From Rubricoccus marinus (GTDB lineage: Bacteria; Bacteroidota; Rhodothermia; Rhodothermales; Rubricoccaceae): a DNA stretch of 64,000 bases. Numbering within the stretch: position 1 is the first letter of the stretch; the number at the start of each line of letters is the position of its first letter. This document shows, one piece after another, positions 17,661 to 27,084 of the stretch. The notes below the pieces were generated by a model that did not search any database, was not told where the DNA came from, and saw only the letters and a program-made list of their open reading frames with translations. The position numbers and the translations under genes are program-made. Location of the stretch: contig NZ_MQWB01000001.1 in assembly GCF_002257665.1 (NCBI RefSeq), positions 3,545,119 to 3,609,118 on the forward strand, in the 5' to 3' direction.

Positions 17661-20186
17661 ATGGCCGATATCTCCGAGCGATGGACACGTATCCAGACCC
17701 TCTTTGAAGCCGCGCTCGAACGGCCGGCGGACGACCGCACGGCGTGGTTGCGCTCCGTCTGTGGTGACGATCCAGACCTCTACCGCGAGGTGGAGTCTCT
17801 TCTGGAAGGGGACGCGCACCAGCACACGCTCTTCGGTGGCCGCGCGGCAGACCTGCTGGGGCCGCACGACCTGGACGCGGCCCTCTCCCCGACCCGCGCA
17901 GGAGAGATCGTCGGCCCCTGGCGGTTGATCGAGCGCATCGGCTCTGGCGGCATGGGCGCCGTCTACCGAGCCGAGCGCGCCTCTGGCGACTACGAGCAGA
18001 CGGCAGCCCTCAAGCTCATCAAGCCAGGGATGGACTCCGAGGCTGTCGTGGCACGCTTCGAGGCGGAGCGCAAGATCCTGGCGCGCCTCCAGCACCCCGG
18101 CATCGCGCGCCTCCTCGACGGGGGGCTTACGGCAGACCGGCGCCCCTACTTCGCGATGGACCTCGTCGAGGGCGAACCCATCACGGACTACGCCGACGCC
18201 AGAGGCCTGGGCATCGACGCGCGGCTGCGCCTTTTCGCCGCCGTCTGCGAGGCCGTTCGCTACGCGCACCAATCGCTCGTCGTCCACCGCGACCTCAAAC
18301 CGAGCAACATCGTCGTCACCGAAGCCTCTGGAGCAGGTTCGGCGCCAGAGGCGCGCCCCGTCCTTCTCGACTTCGGCATCGCACGGCTTCTGGCGGACGA
18401 CGAGGACACCGCACTGACCAGGACAGGGCACCGCGTTCTCACACCCAGCTTTGCTGCGCCGGAGCAAATCCGGGGCGAATCGCCCACGACGGCGACCGAC
18501 GTGTACGCCCTCGGCGGGTTGCTCTACCGGCTAATCTGTGGCGCGGCGCCTCTGGCGGGCGAAACGGCCCTGGAAACAGAGCAGGCGGTTCTGAGTGAGA
18601 CGCCGAAGCGTCCGAGCGCGCGCGTGACGCCTGAGGCCTCTGGCGCCAGAGGCCTCAACGAAGCGGGGTTGATGCGGCGGCTGCGCGGCGATCTGGACGT
18701 GATCTGCCTCAAGGCACTCGCGGAGGAGCCCGAGCGGCGGTACGGCTCGGCGGCAGAGCTCCTGGCCGACGTGCAGCGTCATCTGGCGGGCTTACCCGTG
18801 GAGGCGCGACCGGCCTCTGGCGCCTACCGGGTGCGGAAGTTTGTAGCGCGGCACCGCGTCGGCGTGATTGGAACGGCCGTAAGCCTCGCCGCGCTCGTGG
18901 CGCTGACGGCGTTCTACACCGTGAGCCTGACGGGCGAGCGCGACCGCGTCGAAGCAGAGGCGCGGCGATCTGAAGAGGTCGTGGCGTTCCTCAAAGACCT
19001 TCTGCTCGGTGCGAGCCCCTACGAGGCGCCGGGCGAGGAGTTGACCGCCCGTGAACTCGTAGACCGTGGCGCGGCACGTGTCGACACCGCCCTGGCAGGA
19101 GAGCCCGCGACACAGGCCGCCATCCAGTCGCTCATCGCCGAGGTGTACATGGACATCAACCGCGCAGAGGACGCGATCCCCCTGTACCGGAAGGCGCTCG
19201 TGTCGCAAGAGGCGGAAGGTCTGCGCGCGGAAGCCGCCAGTACGCAGCGAGAGCTCGGTCGAGCGCTACGCGAGACGGGGGCGACGGAGGAGGCCGAGCG
19301 CTACCTCCGCTCTGCGCTCGCGACGTTTGAACGCCTCCCCACGAGCGATCCGGCCGAAACGGCGCTCACCCAACGGCACCTCGGGTCTCTGCTTCGGGAC
19401 CAGGGTGACTTCGAGACCGCAGAACGGCTCTACCGAACGGCTCTGGCTACAGCCCAGCGCGCCAGAGGCCCCGACGACCCGCTCACGGCCGATATCACGA
19501 ACAGCCTCGTCATCGTGCTCCGTGCCACCGACCGGAACTCGGAGGCCGCAGACCTGATGGCGGACCTCGTCGCGTCGGACCGGCGCGTGCTGCCGCCCAA
19601 TCACCCCGACCTCGGTGCGTCTCTGGCGATCCACTCGACGCTACTAAGTCAGGCCGGCCGGAGTGGCGAGGCCGTTCGTGTCGCGCGAGAGGCGCTGCGC
19701 GTGTTCCGCGCGGCCCACCCAGACACCACGCACCCGGATATCGCTGGCGGCATCCACGGCGTCGCCATCGCGCTCGAAGCGGACGGCCAGCTCGTCATGG
19801 CCGACCGCACCTTCGCGGACGCCATTCGGCGCCTCCGCGCCTCTCGCGGGGACGGAGACACGAGAACGTTGTCCGCGATCCGCGGCTACGCATCCCTCAA
19901 AGAGACGCGGGGAGACCTGAGCGCAGCCATCGACCTGTACCTGGAAGGTGCCCGAGCCGCTGGCGACACACCCCGGTACGCAGGCGCTCTCTGGTCAGAC
20001 CTCGCCGCCGTGTACGTCCAACAAGGACGCTGGCCCGAAGCTCGCGAGGCCTTCCGGCGTGCCGCCGACGCCTACCGCGCGGGTGACCTCCCCGAAGACG
20101 TCGCCGAGGTCACGGCGGAGTGGCGCGCAGCGGCGCTCGCCGTTGGTAGGCCCGGCGAGGGACCACCTCGCAGCGCAGAGCGCTAG
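17661..20186 (+). CDS. Membrane Ser/Thr protein kinase with TPR repeats
   Basis: 841 residues. The kinase domain runs about 87-380: Gly loop GSGGMGAVY (94-102), Lys118, HRDLKPSN (209-216), DFG (237-239) and APEQ (266-269). One membrane helix lies at about 400-421 ([22 protein letters not shown]). The rest (440-841) is a series of TPR-type repeats, likely extracytoplasmic and used for sensing or protein contacts. All catalytic residues are present. Co-transcription with the ECF gene is likely. Iterated-motif copies are frequent, including a full palindrome read as EASGARG at 18636. Confidence 0.92.
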   Translation: MADISERWTRIQTLFEAALERPADDRTAWLRSVCGDDPDLYREVESLLEGDAHQHTLFGGRAADLLGPHDLDAALSPTRAGEIVGPWRLIERIGSGGMGAVYRAERASGDYEQTAALKLIKPGMDSEAVVARFEAERKILARLQHPGIARLLDGGLTADRRPYFAMDLVEGEPITDYADARGLGIDARLRLFAAVCEAVRYAHQSLVVHRDLKPSNIVVTEASGAGSAPEARPVLLDFGIARLLADDEDTALTRTGHRVLTPSFAAPEQIRGESPTTATDVYALGGLLYRLICGAAPLAGETALETEQAVLSETPKRPSARVTPEASGARGLNEAGLMRRLRGDLDVICLKALAEEPERRYGSAAELLADVQRHLAGLPVEARPASGAYRVRKFVARHRVGVIGTAVSLAALVALTAFYTVSLTGERDRVEAEARRSEEVVAFLKDLLLGASPYEAPGEELTARELVDRGAARVDTALAGEPATQAAIQSLIAEVYMDINRAEDAIPLYRKALVSQEAEGLRAEAASTQRELGRALRETGATEEAERYLRSALATFERLPTSDPAETALTQRHLGSLLRDQGDFETAERLYRTALATAQRARGPDDPLTADITNSLVIVLRATDRNSEAADLMADLVASDRRVLPPNHPDLGASLAIHSTLLSQAGRSGEAVRVAREALRVFRAAHPDTTHPDIAGGIHGVAIALEADGQLVMADRTFADAIRRLRASRGDGDTRTLSAIRGYASLKETRGDLSAAIDLYLEGARAAGDTPRYAGALWSDLAAVYVQQGRWPEAREAFRRAADAYRAGDLPEDVAEVTAEWRAAALAVGRPGEGPPRSAER
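18636..18653. repeat. Perfect 18-bp palindrome inside the kinase gene
   Basis: Translated as ASGARG in the kinase C-lobe loop (residues 326-331). Confidence 0.95.
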
Positions 20187-20204
20187 CGCCAGAGGCCTCT
20201 GGCG
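20187..20204. repeat. Head-to-head palindrome after the kinase gene
   Basis: Begins at the base immediately after the TAG stop of the kinase gene. Confidence 0.9.
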
Positions 20205-20302
20205 CCAAAACAGGCCGAGGTCTCGACGGGAGCCTCTGGCGGCATTGCCGCCCCGTTCGGCGGCTCCGTACCTTCCGAGCACGCTCTACCCCTCACCTCT
20301 CG

Positions 20303-21058
20303 ATGGCCGACACCGACCTGCGCTACAAGCGCGTCCTGCTCAAACTCAGCGGCGAGGCGCTTCTGGGAGACCAGGCCTTCGGCATCGACCACTCCATCTT
20401 GGCGACGTACGCCCGGGAGGTGCGCGAGGCGGTTGAAGCCGGCGCCGAGGTGGCCCTCGTGATCGGTGGCGGCAACATCTTCCGCGGCGTCTCCCCCGAG
20501 GGCACGCAGATGTCCAGCCGCGCTCACGCGGACTACATGGGCATGCTCGCGACGATGATCAACGCGATGGCGCTCCAGGACGCGCTGGAAAACGCGGGCC
20601 TGCATACCCGGCTGCTCTCCGCCATCGAGATGAAAGAGATCGCCGAGCCGTTTATCCGCCGCCGCGCGATGCGGCACTTGGAAAAAGGCCGTGTGGTCGT
20701 GTTCGGCGCCGGCACCGGCCACCCCTACTTCTCGACCGACACGGCCGCAGCGCTCCGCGCCTCCGAGATCGGCGCCGACGTGATCCTCAAGGGCACGCGC
20801 GTGGACGGCGTGTTCACCGCCGACCCGGAAAAGGATTCCAGCGCCCGCCGGTTCGCGTCCGTCTACGGCGCGGAGGTGATCCAGCGCGACCTCAAAGTGA
20901 TGGACCTCACGGCCGTAACGCTCGCGAAGGAAAGCGGCCTCCCCATCCTCGTCTTCAACATGAACACGCCCGGCAACCTCCGCCGCGTCCTCAACGGCGA
21001 AGACGTGGGCACGCTCGTCCACTGGGACGAGACCGCCGAGCCCGTTTCCCTCGCCTAG
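20303..21058 (+). CDS. pyrH: UMP kinase PyrH
   Basis: Phosphorylates UMP to UDP in pyrimidine nucleotide synthesis; bacterial UMP kinases are hexameric and GTP-regulated. The 251 residues show [11 protein letters not shown] at 12-22, the GGGNIFRG phosphate-binding loop (54-61) and [20 protein letters not shown]. No iterated-motif copies lie inside. frr follows 78 bp downstream, with a perfect palindrome between them. Confidence 0.96.
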   Translation: MADTDLRYKRVLLKLSGEALLGDQAFGIDHSILATYAREVREAVEAGAEVALVIGGGNIFRGVSPEGTQMSSRAHADYMGMLATMINAMALQDALENAGLHTRLLSAIEMKEIAEPFIRRRAMRHLEKGRVVVFGAGTGHPYFSTDTAAALRASEIGADVILKGTRVDGVFTADPEKDSSARRFASVYGAEVIQRDLKVMDLTAVTLAKESGLPILVFNMNTPGNLRRVLNGEDVGTLVHWDETAEPVSLA

Positions 21059-21089
21059 CCTCTCGCGCTGGCCTTCCGGCGCTGCCCCG

Positions 21090-21107
21090 GCCTCTGGCGC
21101 CAGAGGC
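21090..21107. repeat. Perfect 18-bp palindrome between pyrH and frr
   Basis: Lies 31 bp after the pyrH stop; no T-run follows. Confidence 0.95.
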
Positions 21108-21136
21108 TCCCGCTCTCGCACTTTCCGACTTCTCCG

Positions 21137-21706
21137 ATGATCGACGACTCCCTCTCCCTCATTCTCGACGACGCCCGCGACCAGATGCGGAAGTCGCTGG
21201 AGCACCTCGCCGCCGAGATGGACACCATCCGGGCGGGCCGCGCCAACGCGTCCATGCTGGACAGCGTCCGCGTGGAGGCCTACGGCTCCTCCATGCCCAT
21301 CAACCAGGTGGCCAGCGTGAGCGCCCCTGCGCCAGACCTGATCCTGGTGCAACCGTTCGACAAGTCCACGCTGGGCAACGTCGAGCGCGGCATCACGATG
21401 GCGAACCTCGGCCTCAACCCGACCAACGACGGGACGGTGATCCGCATCGGCATCCCGGCGCTGACCGAGGAGCGGCGCAACGACCTCGCAAAAACCGCCC
21501 GCACGCGCGCCGAGGACGCGAAGATCTCCATCCGCAACGTCCGCAAGGACGTCAAGAACGAGATCCAGAAGACCGTCAAGTCTGAGAGCCTCTCCGAGGA
21601 CATGCAGTACGAGGCCGAGCAGAACCTCCAGAACCTGACCGACGAGATGGGGGGCCGCGTGGACACCATGCTCGCGAAAAAGGAGAAAGACATCATGACG
21701 GTGTAA
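21137..21706 (+). CDS. frr: Ribosome recycling factor
   Basis: Splits post-termination ribosomes together with EF-G. The 189 residues are the usual length. Family motifs are the early LDDARDQMRKSLEHL with IRAGRANASMLD, and the C-terminal MQYEAEQNLQNLTDE. It is the last gene of the translation cluster and contains no iterated-motif copies. The tRNA-Ser gene begins about 175 bp downstream. Confidence 0.96.
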   Translation: MIDDSLSLILDDARDQMRKSLEHLAAEMDTIRAGRANASMLDSVRVEAYGSSMPINQVASVSAPAPDLILVQPFDKSTLGNVERGITMANLGLNPTNDGTVIRIGIPALTEERRNDLAKTARTRAEDAKISIRNVRKDVKNEIQKTVKSESLSEDMQYEAEQNLQNLTDEMGGRVDTMLAKKEKDIMTV

Positions 21707-21880
21707 GCAGCGGCCTCACCGCAGAGAGGAGAGGGACAGGCAGAGCTCAATGCATAGCCCCTGGCGCCAGAGGCCCGGCGAGACGGCGCCGTACCTCTGG
21801 CGCGCCCCTCCCTCTTCTCTTGCAATTTGACGCAGCCTCAACCGGCGCAGCCTCTGGCGCGCGGTAGATTCGCTGTCCAC

Positions 21881-21967
21881 GGAGAGGTGTCCGAGTGGCT
21901 TAAGGAGCACGCTTGGAAAGCGTGTGTGCCGGCAACGGTACCGAGGGTTCGAATCCCTCTCTCTCCG
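21881..21967 (+). tRNA. tRNA-Ser (anticodon GGA)
   Basis: An 87-nt class II tRNA. The acceptor GGAGAGG pairs with TCTCTCC (last pair G-U), with discriminator G at 21967. The D arm is TCCGAGTGGCTTAAGGA. Anticodon stem CACGC/GCGTG encloses loop TTGGAAA with GGA at 21915-21917. The long variable arm is around TGCCGGCAACGGTACC, and the T arm is GAGGGTTCGAATCCCTC. CCA is not encoded. Confidence 0.97.
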
Positions 21968-21970
21968 CAC

Positions 21971-22009
21971 CGACGCTGGCAGCCCTGCGCTGCCAGCGTC
22001 GTTTTGTTT
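21971..22009 (+). terminator. Intrinsic terminator after tRNA-Ser
   Basis: CGACGCTGGCAG pairs with CTGCCAGCGTCG around a short loop, followed by TTTTGTTT. Confidence 0.9.
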
Positions 22010-22027
22010 CACGCGCCTTCCCCGCTG

Positions 22028-22927
22028 ATGCCCGCCTCCCCCCTTCGCAGCATGACCGGCTTCGGCCGCGGGACCGCCGAGGCGGGCGCGACGCGCGCAA
22101 GCGTGGAGGTGCGGACCGTAAACGGGCGCTTCGCCGAGGTCAGCGTCCGCAGCCCGCGCGCGCTCAACCCACATGAGGCCGAGATCGTCGCGCGCGTCAA
22201 AGACGCCATCGCCAGAGGCAACGCGACGGTCAGCATCACGCTGGACCGCGCAGAGAGCACGCCGCCTCTGGAGGTGAACGTGGAGGCCGCCGCCGCAGTG
22301 GGCGCAATGCTGCGCGAGGTGGCCGCGGCCGCTGGCGTGAGCGGGCTGGGCGCCATCACGCTCTCGGACGTGCTCCGCTTCCCCGAGGTCATGCAGGCAG
22401 CCACCTCTGGCGCCGACGAGGACGACGCCGACGCGTGGACCGCGACGCAAGAGGCGCTAACCGAGGCGCTCGCCGGGATGGACGCCATGCGCGAGGCCGA
22501 AGGTGCCGCGCTCGACGCCGCGCTACGCGAGCACGCCGACGACCTGGAGCGCCACACCGCCGAGGTGGAAGCGCGTGCGCCGCAGCGCGTGGAGCAGCAT
22601 CGCCAGAGGCTCACCGAGCGGCTGGAGGCCATGCTGGACGACGACCGCTTGGACCGCTCGCGCCTCGAAACGGAGATCGCTCTGCTCGCGGACAAGATGG
22701 ACGTGACCGAGGAAACCGTGCGGCTCCGGTCCCACCTCGCGCAGTTCCGCGACGCGCTCGGCGCAGACGAGCCCGTCGGGCGGCGGCTCAACTTTATCGC
22801 GCAGGAGATGAACCGAGAGGTCAACACCGTCGCGTCCAAAGCCAACGACCCAGGGCTGGCCGAGCACGCCGTCGGCATGAAAGAGGCGCTGGAAAAGATC
22901 AGAGAGCAGGTCGCAAACGTAGTCTGA
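22028..22927 (+). CDS. yicC: YicC-family endoribonuclease-like protein
   Basis: 299 residues from the ATG at 22028, giving MPASPLRSMTGFGRG; the MTGFGRG N-terminus and the C-terminal IREQVANVV-type end are diagnostic of YicC/YloC. E. coli YicC is reported as an RNase. A longer frame starting at 21827 passes through the tRNA gene and is not real. It precedes gmk, as in many bacteria. Iterated-motif copies fall at three places, including the loop after ATSGADEDDADA. Confidence 0.93.
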   Translation: MPASPLRSMTGFGRGTAEAGATRASVEVRTVNGRFAEVSVRSPRALNPHEAEIVARVKDAIARGNATVSITLDRAESTPPLEVNVEAAAAVGAMLREVAAAAGVSGLGAITLSDVLRFPEVMQAATSGADEDDADAWTATQEALTEALAGMDAMREAEGAALDAALREHADDLERHTAEVEARAPQRVEQHRQRLTERLEAMLDDDRLDRSRLETEIALLADKMDVTEETVRLRSHLAQFRDALGADEPVGRRLNFIAQEMNREVNTVASKANDPGLAEHAVGMKEALEKIREQVANVV

Positions 22928-22972
22928 GCGTTGCGGGACGCACGCCCCGCCCCCACTCCTCCCTTTCCCCTC

Positions 22973-23569
22973 ATGAACCTGATCGTCCTCACAGCTCCCA
23001 GCGGGGCCGGCAAGACCACCATCGCGCGGCGCTTGATGTCCGTGGTCCCCGGGCTTCGGTTCTCCGTCTCCGCCACCACCCGCCCGCCGCGGGAGGGCGA
23101 GCGGGAGGGCGTGGACTACTTCTTCCTCTCCGTCGACGAGTTCAACAAACGCATCGAAGCGGACGGCTTCGTGGAACACGAGGAGGTGTACCCCGGCCGG
23201 TTCTACGGGACGCTGCGCGAGCAGCTGGAACGCGCGGCCATCGACGCCTCTGGCGAAGGCGGCGCGATCGTGCTCGACATCGACGTGAAGGGCGCGCTCA
23301 ACGTCAAGCGGCTCTACGGGTCCGACGCGCTCACGCTGTTTATCGCCCCGCCCTCCATGGAGGCCCTCTCGGAGCGCCTGCTCAGCCGCGGGACCGAGGC
23401 CGACGACCGCATCCGGGTGCGCCTGGAGCGCGCGCAGATGGAGATGGACCACGCGCCGGAGTTCGACCAGACCGTCGTCAACGACGACCTCGACACCGCC
23501 GTGGAAGAGACGATCGCGCACGTCCGCGGCTTCCTGGCCCGCCACCACGGCCCCGCCTCTGGCGCCTGA
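22973..23569 (+). CDS. gmk: Guanylate kinase
   Basis: Phosphorylates GMP to GDP. 198 residues from the ATG at 22973 (MNLIVLTAPSG), chosen because the P-loop APSGAGKTT (8-16) must sit at the N-terminus. The GMP-binding SATTRPPREGE segment and the lid region follow. The C-terminal end RHHGPASGA is extended by a motif copy. Confidence 0.96.
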   Translation: MNLIVLTAPSGAGKTTIARRLMSVVPGLRFSVSATTRPPREGEREGVDYFFLSVDEFNKRIEADGFVEHEEVYPGRFYGTLREQLERAAIDASGEGGAIVLDIDVKGALNVKRLYGSDALTLFIAPPSMEALSERLLSRGTEADDRIRVRLERAQMEMDHAPEFDQTVVNDDLDTAVEETIAHVRGFLARHHGPASGA

Positions 23570-23670
23570 CGACGCGCGCCAGAGCCTCTGGCGGCGTTAT
23601 CCGCACGCATTCTCAGCCGAACGCGCCGCGCCAGAGGCGTACCTTCACCTGTTCCGCCCCCCGCGACACT

Positions 23671-23979
23671 ATGCCGATCCGCACTCTCGACACGAACGCC
23701 CTCGCCGAACAGACCGGCAACCTCTACGAGTCGCTCGTCGTGCTTTCCAAGCGCGCGCGCCAGGTGGCCTCCAAGACGAAGGGCGAACTCGACCAGAAGC
23801 TGTCGTACTTCGAGGACCTCTCGCTCGACCCGGCCGAGGAGCTCCGTTCCAACGAGGACCAGCTCCGCATCTCGCTGGAGTACGAGAAGCGCCCGAAGTC
23901 TCCCGACATGGCCGTCGACGAGTTCGAAAGCGGCGAGCTGTACTTCCGCAACCCGACTCGGACGGACAACGACTTCTAG
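23671..23979 (+). CDS. rpoZ: RNA polymerase omega subunit (RpoZ-like)
   Basis: 102 residues (MPIRTLDTNALAEQTGNLYESLVVLSKRAR). The ESLVVLSKRARQV segment matches the omega/RPB6 core, and the position between gmk and coaBC is the conserved rpoZ site. The acidic C-terminus (ELYFRNPTRTDNDF) resembles the FCB-group form. It helps assemble and stabilise RNA polymerase. Confidence 0.85.
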   Translation: MPIRTLDTNALAEQTGNLYESLVVLSKRARQVASKTKGELDQKLSYFEDLSLDPAEELRSNEDQLRISLEYEKRPKSPDMAVDEFESGELYFRNPTRTDNDF

Positions 23980-24011
23980 ACCGCTGGCCCAGACCGCCGT
24001 CGACCTTTTGT

Positions 24012-24046
24012 AAACGCCGCCTTTCTCGCCAGAGAGGCGGCGTTTT
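24012..24046 (+). terminator. Intrinsic terminator after rpoZ
   Basis: AAACGCCGCCT pairs with AGGCGGCGTTT around a 12-base loop, ending in TTTTCG. Confidence 0.85.
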
Positions 24047-24057
24047 CGCTGTACGCC

Positions 24058-25287
24058 ATGTCCCTCTCTGGAAAAAAGCTTGTCCTCGGCATCACGGGCA
24101 GCATCGCGGCCTACAAGGCAGCGGATCTCGTCCGCCTGCTCGTCAAGGCAGGCGCCGAGGTGCAGCCCATCCTCACGCCAGCGGCCTCGCGGTTTATCTC
24201 GCCGCTTACGCTCGGCACGCTCGCGCGGCGCGAGGCCCTGATCGGCCTATGGCCTGACGCCGGTCCGGGCGCTGACGCCACGCTCTGGACCAAGCACGTC
24301 GAGATCGGCCTCTGGGCCGACGGCATCGTCGTCGCGCCCGCCACGGCGCAGACGCTCGCCAAGATGGTAGGGGGTGCGTGCGATTCGATGCTTACCGCCG
24401 TGCTGCTCTCGGCGCGATGCCCCGTCCTCGTGGCGCCCGCGATGGACCACGACATGTGGCATCATCCGGCCACGCAGCGCAACATCGCGCAGCTCAAGGC
24501 GGATGGGGTCACGGTCCTGCCTCCCGCCTCTGGCGAGCTCGCCAGCGGCCTCGTCGGCGACGGGCGGCTGCCGGAGCCGTCGGAGATCGCCGCCGCGCTG
24601 GAGCCGTGGCTCGGTTCAGTCGAGGGCGCAGCGCCAGAGGCCTCTGGCGGCTCGCTCGCGGGCCGCACGGTCCTCGTCACAGCCGGCCCCACGCGAGAGG
24701 CCATCGACCCCGTCCGGTTCCTCTCGAACGGCTCGACGGGCACGATGGGCTTCGAGATCGCGCGAGAGGCCGCGCGCCGCGGCGCCAGCGTGACGCTTCT
24801 GGCCGGCCCGGTCTCGCTCCCCACCCCCGAGGGTGTAACGCGCGTCGACATCGTGAGTGCTGACGACCTGCACGAGGCTGCGATGCAGCACGCCGACGCC
24901 GACCTCGTGATCGCCGCGGCCGCGGTCTCGGATTACGCCCCCGCGTCCTCCGGCGACCGCAAGCTCAAGAAAGCCGACGACGCCCTTTCGCTCACGCTCC
25001 GCCGCACGCCCGACGTGCTGGCCGCGCTCGGCGCACGCAAACGGGACGGCCAGACGCTCGTCGGCTTCGCGCTCGAAACGCACGACGGCGAGGCCCACGC
25101 CAGAGGCAAGCTGGAGCGGAAGAACCTGGACTGGATCGTGCTCAACTTCCAGAACGAGCCCGGAGCCGGCTTCGGGACCGGCACCAACCGCGTGGTGCTG
25201 CTCAGCCGCGCCGGTGAGCGCGCGGACCTGCCGCTGGCGCCCAAGGCGCAGATCGCGGCCTCCATCCTCGACGCCGTGGCCCGGTGA
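24058..25287 (+). CDS. coaBC: Bifunctional phosphopantothenoylcysteine decarboxylase/synthetase CoaBC
   Basis: Carries out two steps of coenzyme A synthesis. The 409-residue protein has an N-terminal flavoprotein decarboxylase half (VLGITGSIAAYKAADLVRLL, then PAMDHDMWHHPA). The C-terminal CTP-dependent synthetase half starts near 200 (RTVLVTAGPTREAIDPVRFLSNGSTGTMG). The two halves are joined by a linker made largely of iterated-motif translation (APEASGGSLAG) at a head-to-head palindrome. Its TGA stop overlaps the GTG of the next gene. Confidence 0.95.
   Translation: MSLSGKKLVLGITGSIAAYKAADLVRLLVKAGAEVQPILTPAASRFISPLTLGTLARREALIGLWPDAGPGADATLWTKHVEIGLWADGIVVAPATAQTLAKMVGGACDSMLTAVLLSARCPVLVAPAMDHDMWHHPATQRNIAQLKADGVTVLPPASGELASGLVGDGRLPEPSEIAAALEPWLGSVEGAAPEASGGSLAGRTVLVTAGPTREAIDPVRFLSNGSTGTMGFEIAREAARRGASVTLLAGPVSLPTPEGVTRVDIVSADDLHEAAMQHADADLVIAAAAVSDYAPASSGDRKLKKADDALSLTLRRTPDVLAALGARKRDGQTLVGFALETHDGEAHARGKLERKNLDWIVLNFQNEPGAGFGTGTNRVVLLSRAGERADLPLAPKAQIAASILDAVAR
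24632..24649. repeat. Head-to-head palindrome inside coaBC
   Basis: Encodes APEASGG at the joint between the CoaC and CoaB halves. Confidence 0.9.
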
Positions 25288-25943
25288 AGCGGCTTCTGGC
25301 GCTGCTTTTCCTCCTTGCGACCGGCTGCATGCCCGATTCCAACGCCCCCCGCTTTCTCGCCCTCGGCGACTCCTACACCATCGGCGAAGGCGTTGCGCCA
25401 GAGGCTCGGTGGCCCAACGTGGTGGCGGCGCAACTGCGAGCCTCTGGCGCGGAGATCGCAGATCCGGAGATCATCGCCGTCACAGGCTGGACCACGGACG
25501 AGTTGGACGCCGGGATCGACGCGGCGAACCCGTCGGGCTCGTACGCGCTGGTCACGCTCCTCATCGGCGTGAACAACCAGTATCGCGAGAGGCCGCTGGC
25601 GGAGTACCGCGAGCAGTTCCGCGCGCTTCTCGGCCGCGCCGTGGGGTTCGCCGGAGGTGAGCCGCATCGCGTCGTCGTGGTCTCCATCCCAGACTGGGGC
25701 GTGACGCCGTTCGGTTCAGAGGACGCCAGAGGTCCGGAGGAGATCACGCGGCAGATCGACGCGTTCAACGCCATCGCGCAGGGCGAAACCGAGGCCGCTG
25801 GCGCGATCTGGGCCGATATCACGCCGCTCTCGCGCACCCAGGGCGGGCTGACGGTGGGCGACGGCCTGCACCCTACCGGCGAGGCGTACGCCGCGTGGGC
25901 CGGCCTCCTTTTGCCTCTGGCGCGAGAGGCCGCGGCGCTGTAG
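25284..25943 (+). CDS. SGNH/GDSL-type hydrolase lipoprotein
   Basis: 219 residues starting at a GTG that overlaps the coaBC stop (GTGA). A short lipobox ATGC places the lipid Cys at 15. The GDSL block is GDSYTIGEG with nucleophile Ser30. A block III-like LIGVNNQYR lies at about 93-101, and the catalytic Asp/His are in DGLHPTGEAYAAWAG near the C-terminus. It is probably an exported, membrane-anchored esterase or lipase; substrate unknown. Confidence 0.85.
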   Translation: MKRLLALLFLLATGCMPDSNAPRFLALGDSYTIGEGVAPEARWPNVVAAQLRASGAEIADPEIIAVTGWTTDELDAGIDAANPSGSYALVTLLIGVNNQYRERPLAEYREQFRALLGRAVGFAGGEPHRVVVVSIPDWGVTPFGSEDARGPEEITRQIDAFNAIAQGETEAAGAIWADITPLSRTQGGLTVGDGLHPTGEAYAAWAGLLLPLAREAAAL

Positions 25944-26024
25944 ATCGAAGAGGATTTCGCCGTAGCTCGGGCGCGCGTCCCCTACATTATCAGGCCGCCG
26001 CGACGCCCCGTCCGGCTAGCCTCC

Positions 26025-27071
26025 GTGCCTGTGTCCGACGCTACCTCTGCCCCGCTCGAACCCACCGCTGCGCCCGCAGCCGACGTGTTCGACCCGGCAG
26101 AGGCAATTCGGCAAGCGCGCGCGTTTCTGGCCTTGCAAAGAGACATCGCAGGGCCGACGCGCTTTCTCGGGCCCGCCCCCGTTCTCAGCGCCCCGACCGC
26201 GCCAGAGGTATCGCCAGAAGGCGCGCTGAGTGCGCTACCCCATCTCGCCTCTGGCGCCGCGGCGCCGCCCACCCCGGCGCCTGTTGCCGCGCCGCTCGGT
26301 GCTCCGGCGCCTCCGCCCTCGCAAGAGGCCGCGCCCCCGATTGATCCTGCCTCCACGCCAGAGGCCCCTGACGACTCCGACTCCACCGTGCCCGACCTTT
26401 TCGGCGAACTGCCCGACCCCAGCCAGGACCCGACGCTCTCTCCCTATGAGCGCATCGCGAGCCTCATCCCGGAGGACTCCCCGCTGCGCGAGATGAACTC
26501 CCTGGAGGAGATCAACGCGTGGCTGTCCAAGACCGTCCTCGTGCCCATTGACGAGAACCGGATCAACCCCGTCCTCGGCACGGGTCCCGCCGACGCCGAC
26601 CTGATGGTGATCGGCGAGGCGCCAGGGGCCGACGAGGACAAGACCGGCGAGCCCTTTGTGGGACGCGCCGGCCAGTTGCTGGACAAGATCATGGACGCGG
26701 TCCTCTTCGACCGCGACGAGATCTACATCGCCAACATCCTCAAGAGCCGCCCGCCCAACAACCGCGACCCTCTGGCGGAGGAAGTGGAAGCGCACATCCC
26801 GATTCTGTACAAGCAGATCGAGTTGATCCGGCCGAAAATGATTCTGGCCGTCGGCAAGAGCGCCGGCAATGGGTTGCTAGGCAAGTCGTCCAGCCTCGCG
26901 AGCCTCCGGGGCAAGTTCCACGACTACTACGGCATCCCGCTCATGGTCACGTACCACCCGGCCGCCCTGCTCCGCAACCCGCAGTGGAAGCGCCCCACGT
27001 GGGAGGACGTGAAACTGCTCCGCACCCGCTACGACGAACTCGGAGGCACCTCGCGCCGCCGCGACTCCTAG
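26025..27071 (+). CDS. Family 4-like uracil-DNA glycosylase lacking all cysteines
   Basis: 348 residues, GTG start. Residues 1-150 are a Pro/Ala-rich low-complexity extension, largely built from iterated-motif translations (APEV, ASGAAAPP, TPEAP). The catalytic domain runs about 155-348, with the water-activating motif GEAPGADED (197-205), FVGRAGQLLD, and the C-terminal motif YHPAALLR. Family 4 enzymes bind a [4Fe-4S] cluster through four Cys; here the equivalent places read KTVLVPIDENR, ILKSRPPNN and EVEAHIPIL, and the whole protein has no Cys. It should remove uracil from DNA, but without the cluster. It is followed 13 bp later by dnaB. Confidence 0.88.
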   Translation: MPVSDATSAPLEPTAAPAADVFDPAEAIRQARAFLALQRDIAGPTRFLGPAPVLSAPTAPEVSPEGALSALPHLASGAAAPPTPAPVAAPLGAPAPPPSQEAAPPIDPASTPEAPDDSDSTVPDLFGELPDPSQDPTLSPYERIASLIPEDSPLREMNSLEEINAWLSKTVLVPIDENRINPVLGTGPADADLMVIGEAPGADEDKTGEPFVGRAGQLLDKIMDAVLFDRDEIYIANILKSRPPNNRDPLAEEVEAHIPILYKQIELIRPKMILAVGKSAGNGLLGKSSSLASLRGKFHDYYGIPLMVTYHPAALLRNPQWKRPTWEDVKLLRTRYDELGGTSRRRDS

Positions 27072-27084
27072 CCTCTGGCGCCCC

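Noticed and set aside
21827-21870. TTGACG and TAGATT as -35/-10 for tRNA-Ser
   Set aside because: Spacer of about 32 bp is far too long.
21827-22027. Open frame extending yicC upstream through the tRNA-Ser gene
   Set aside because: It contains a complete tRNA and a terminator; yicC has a good ATG at 22028.
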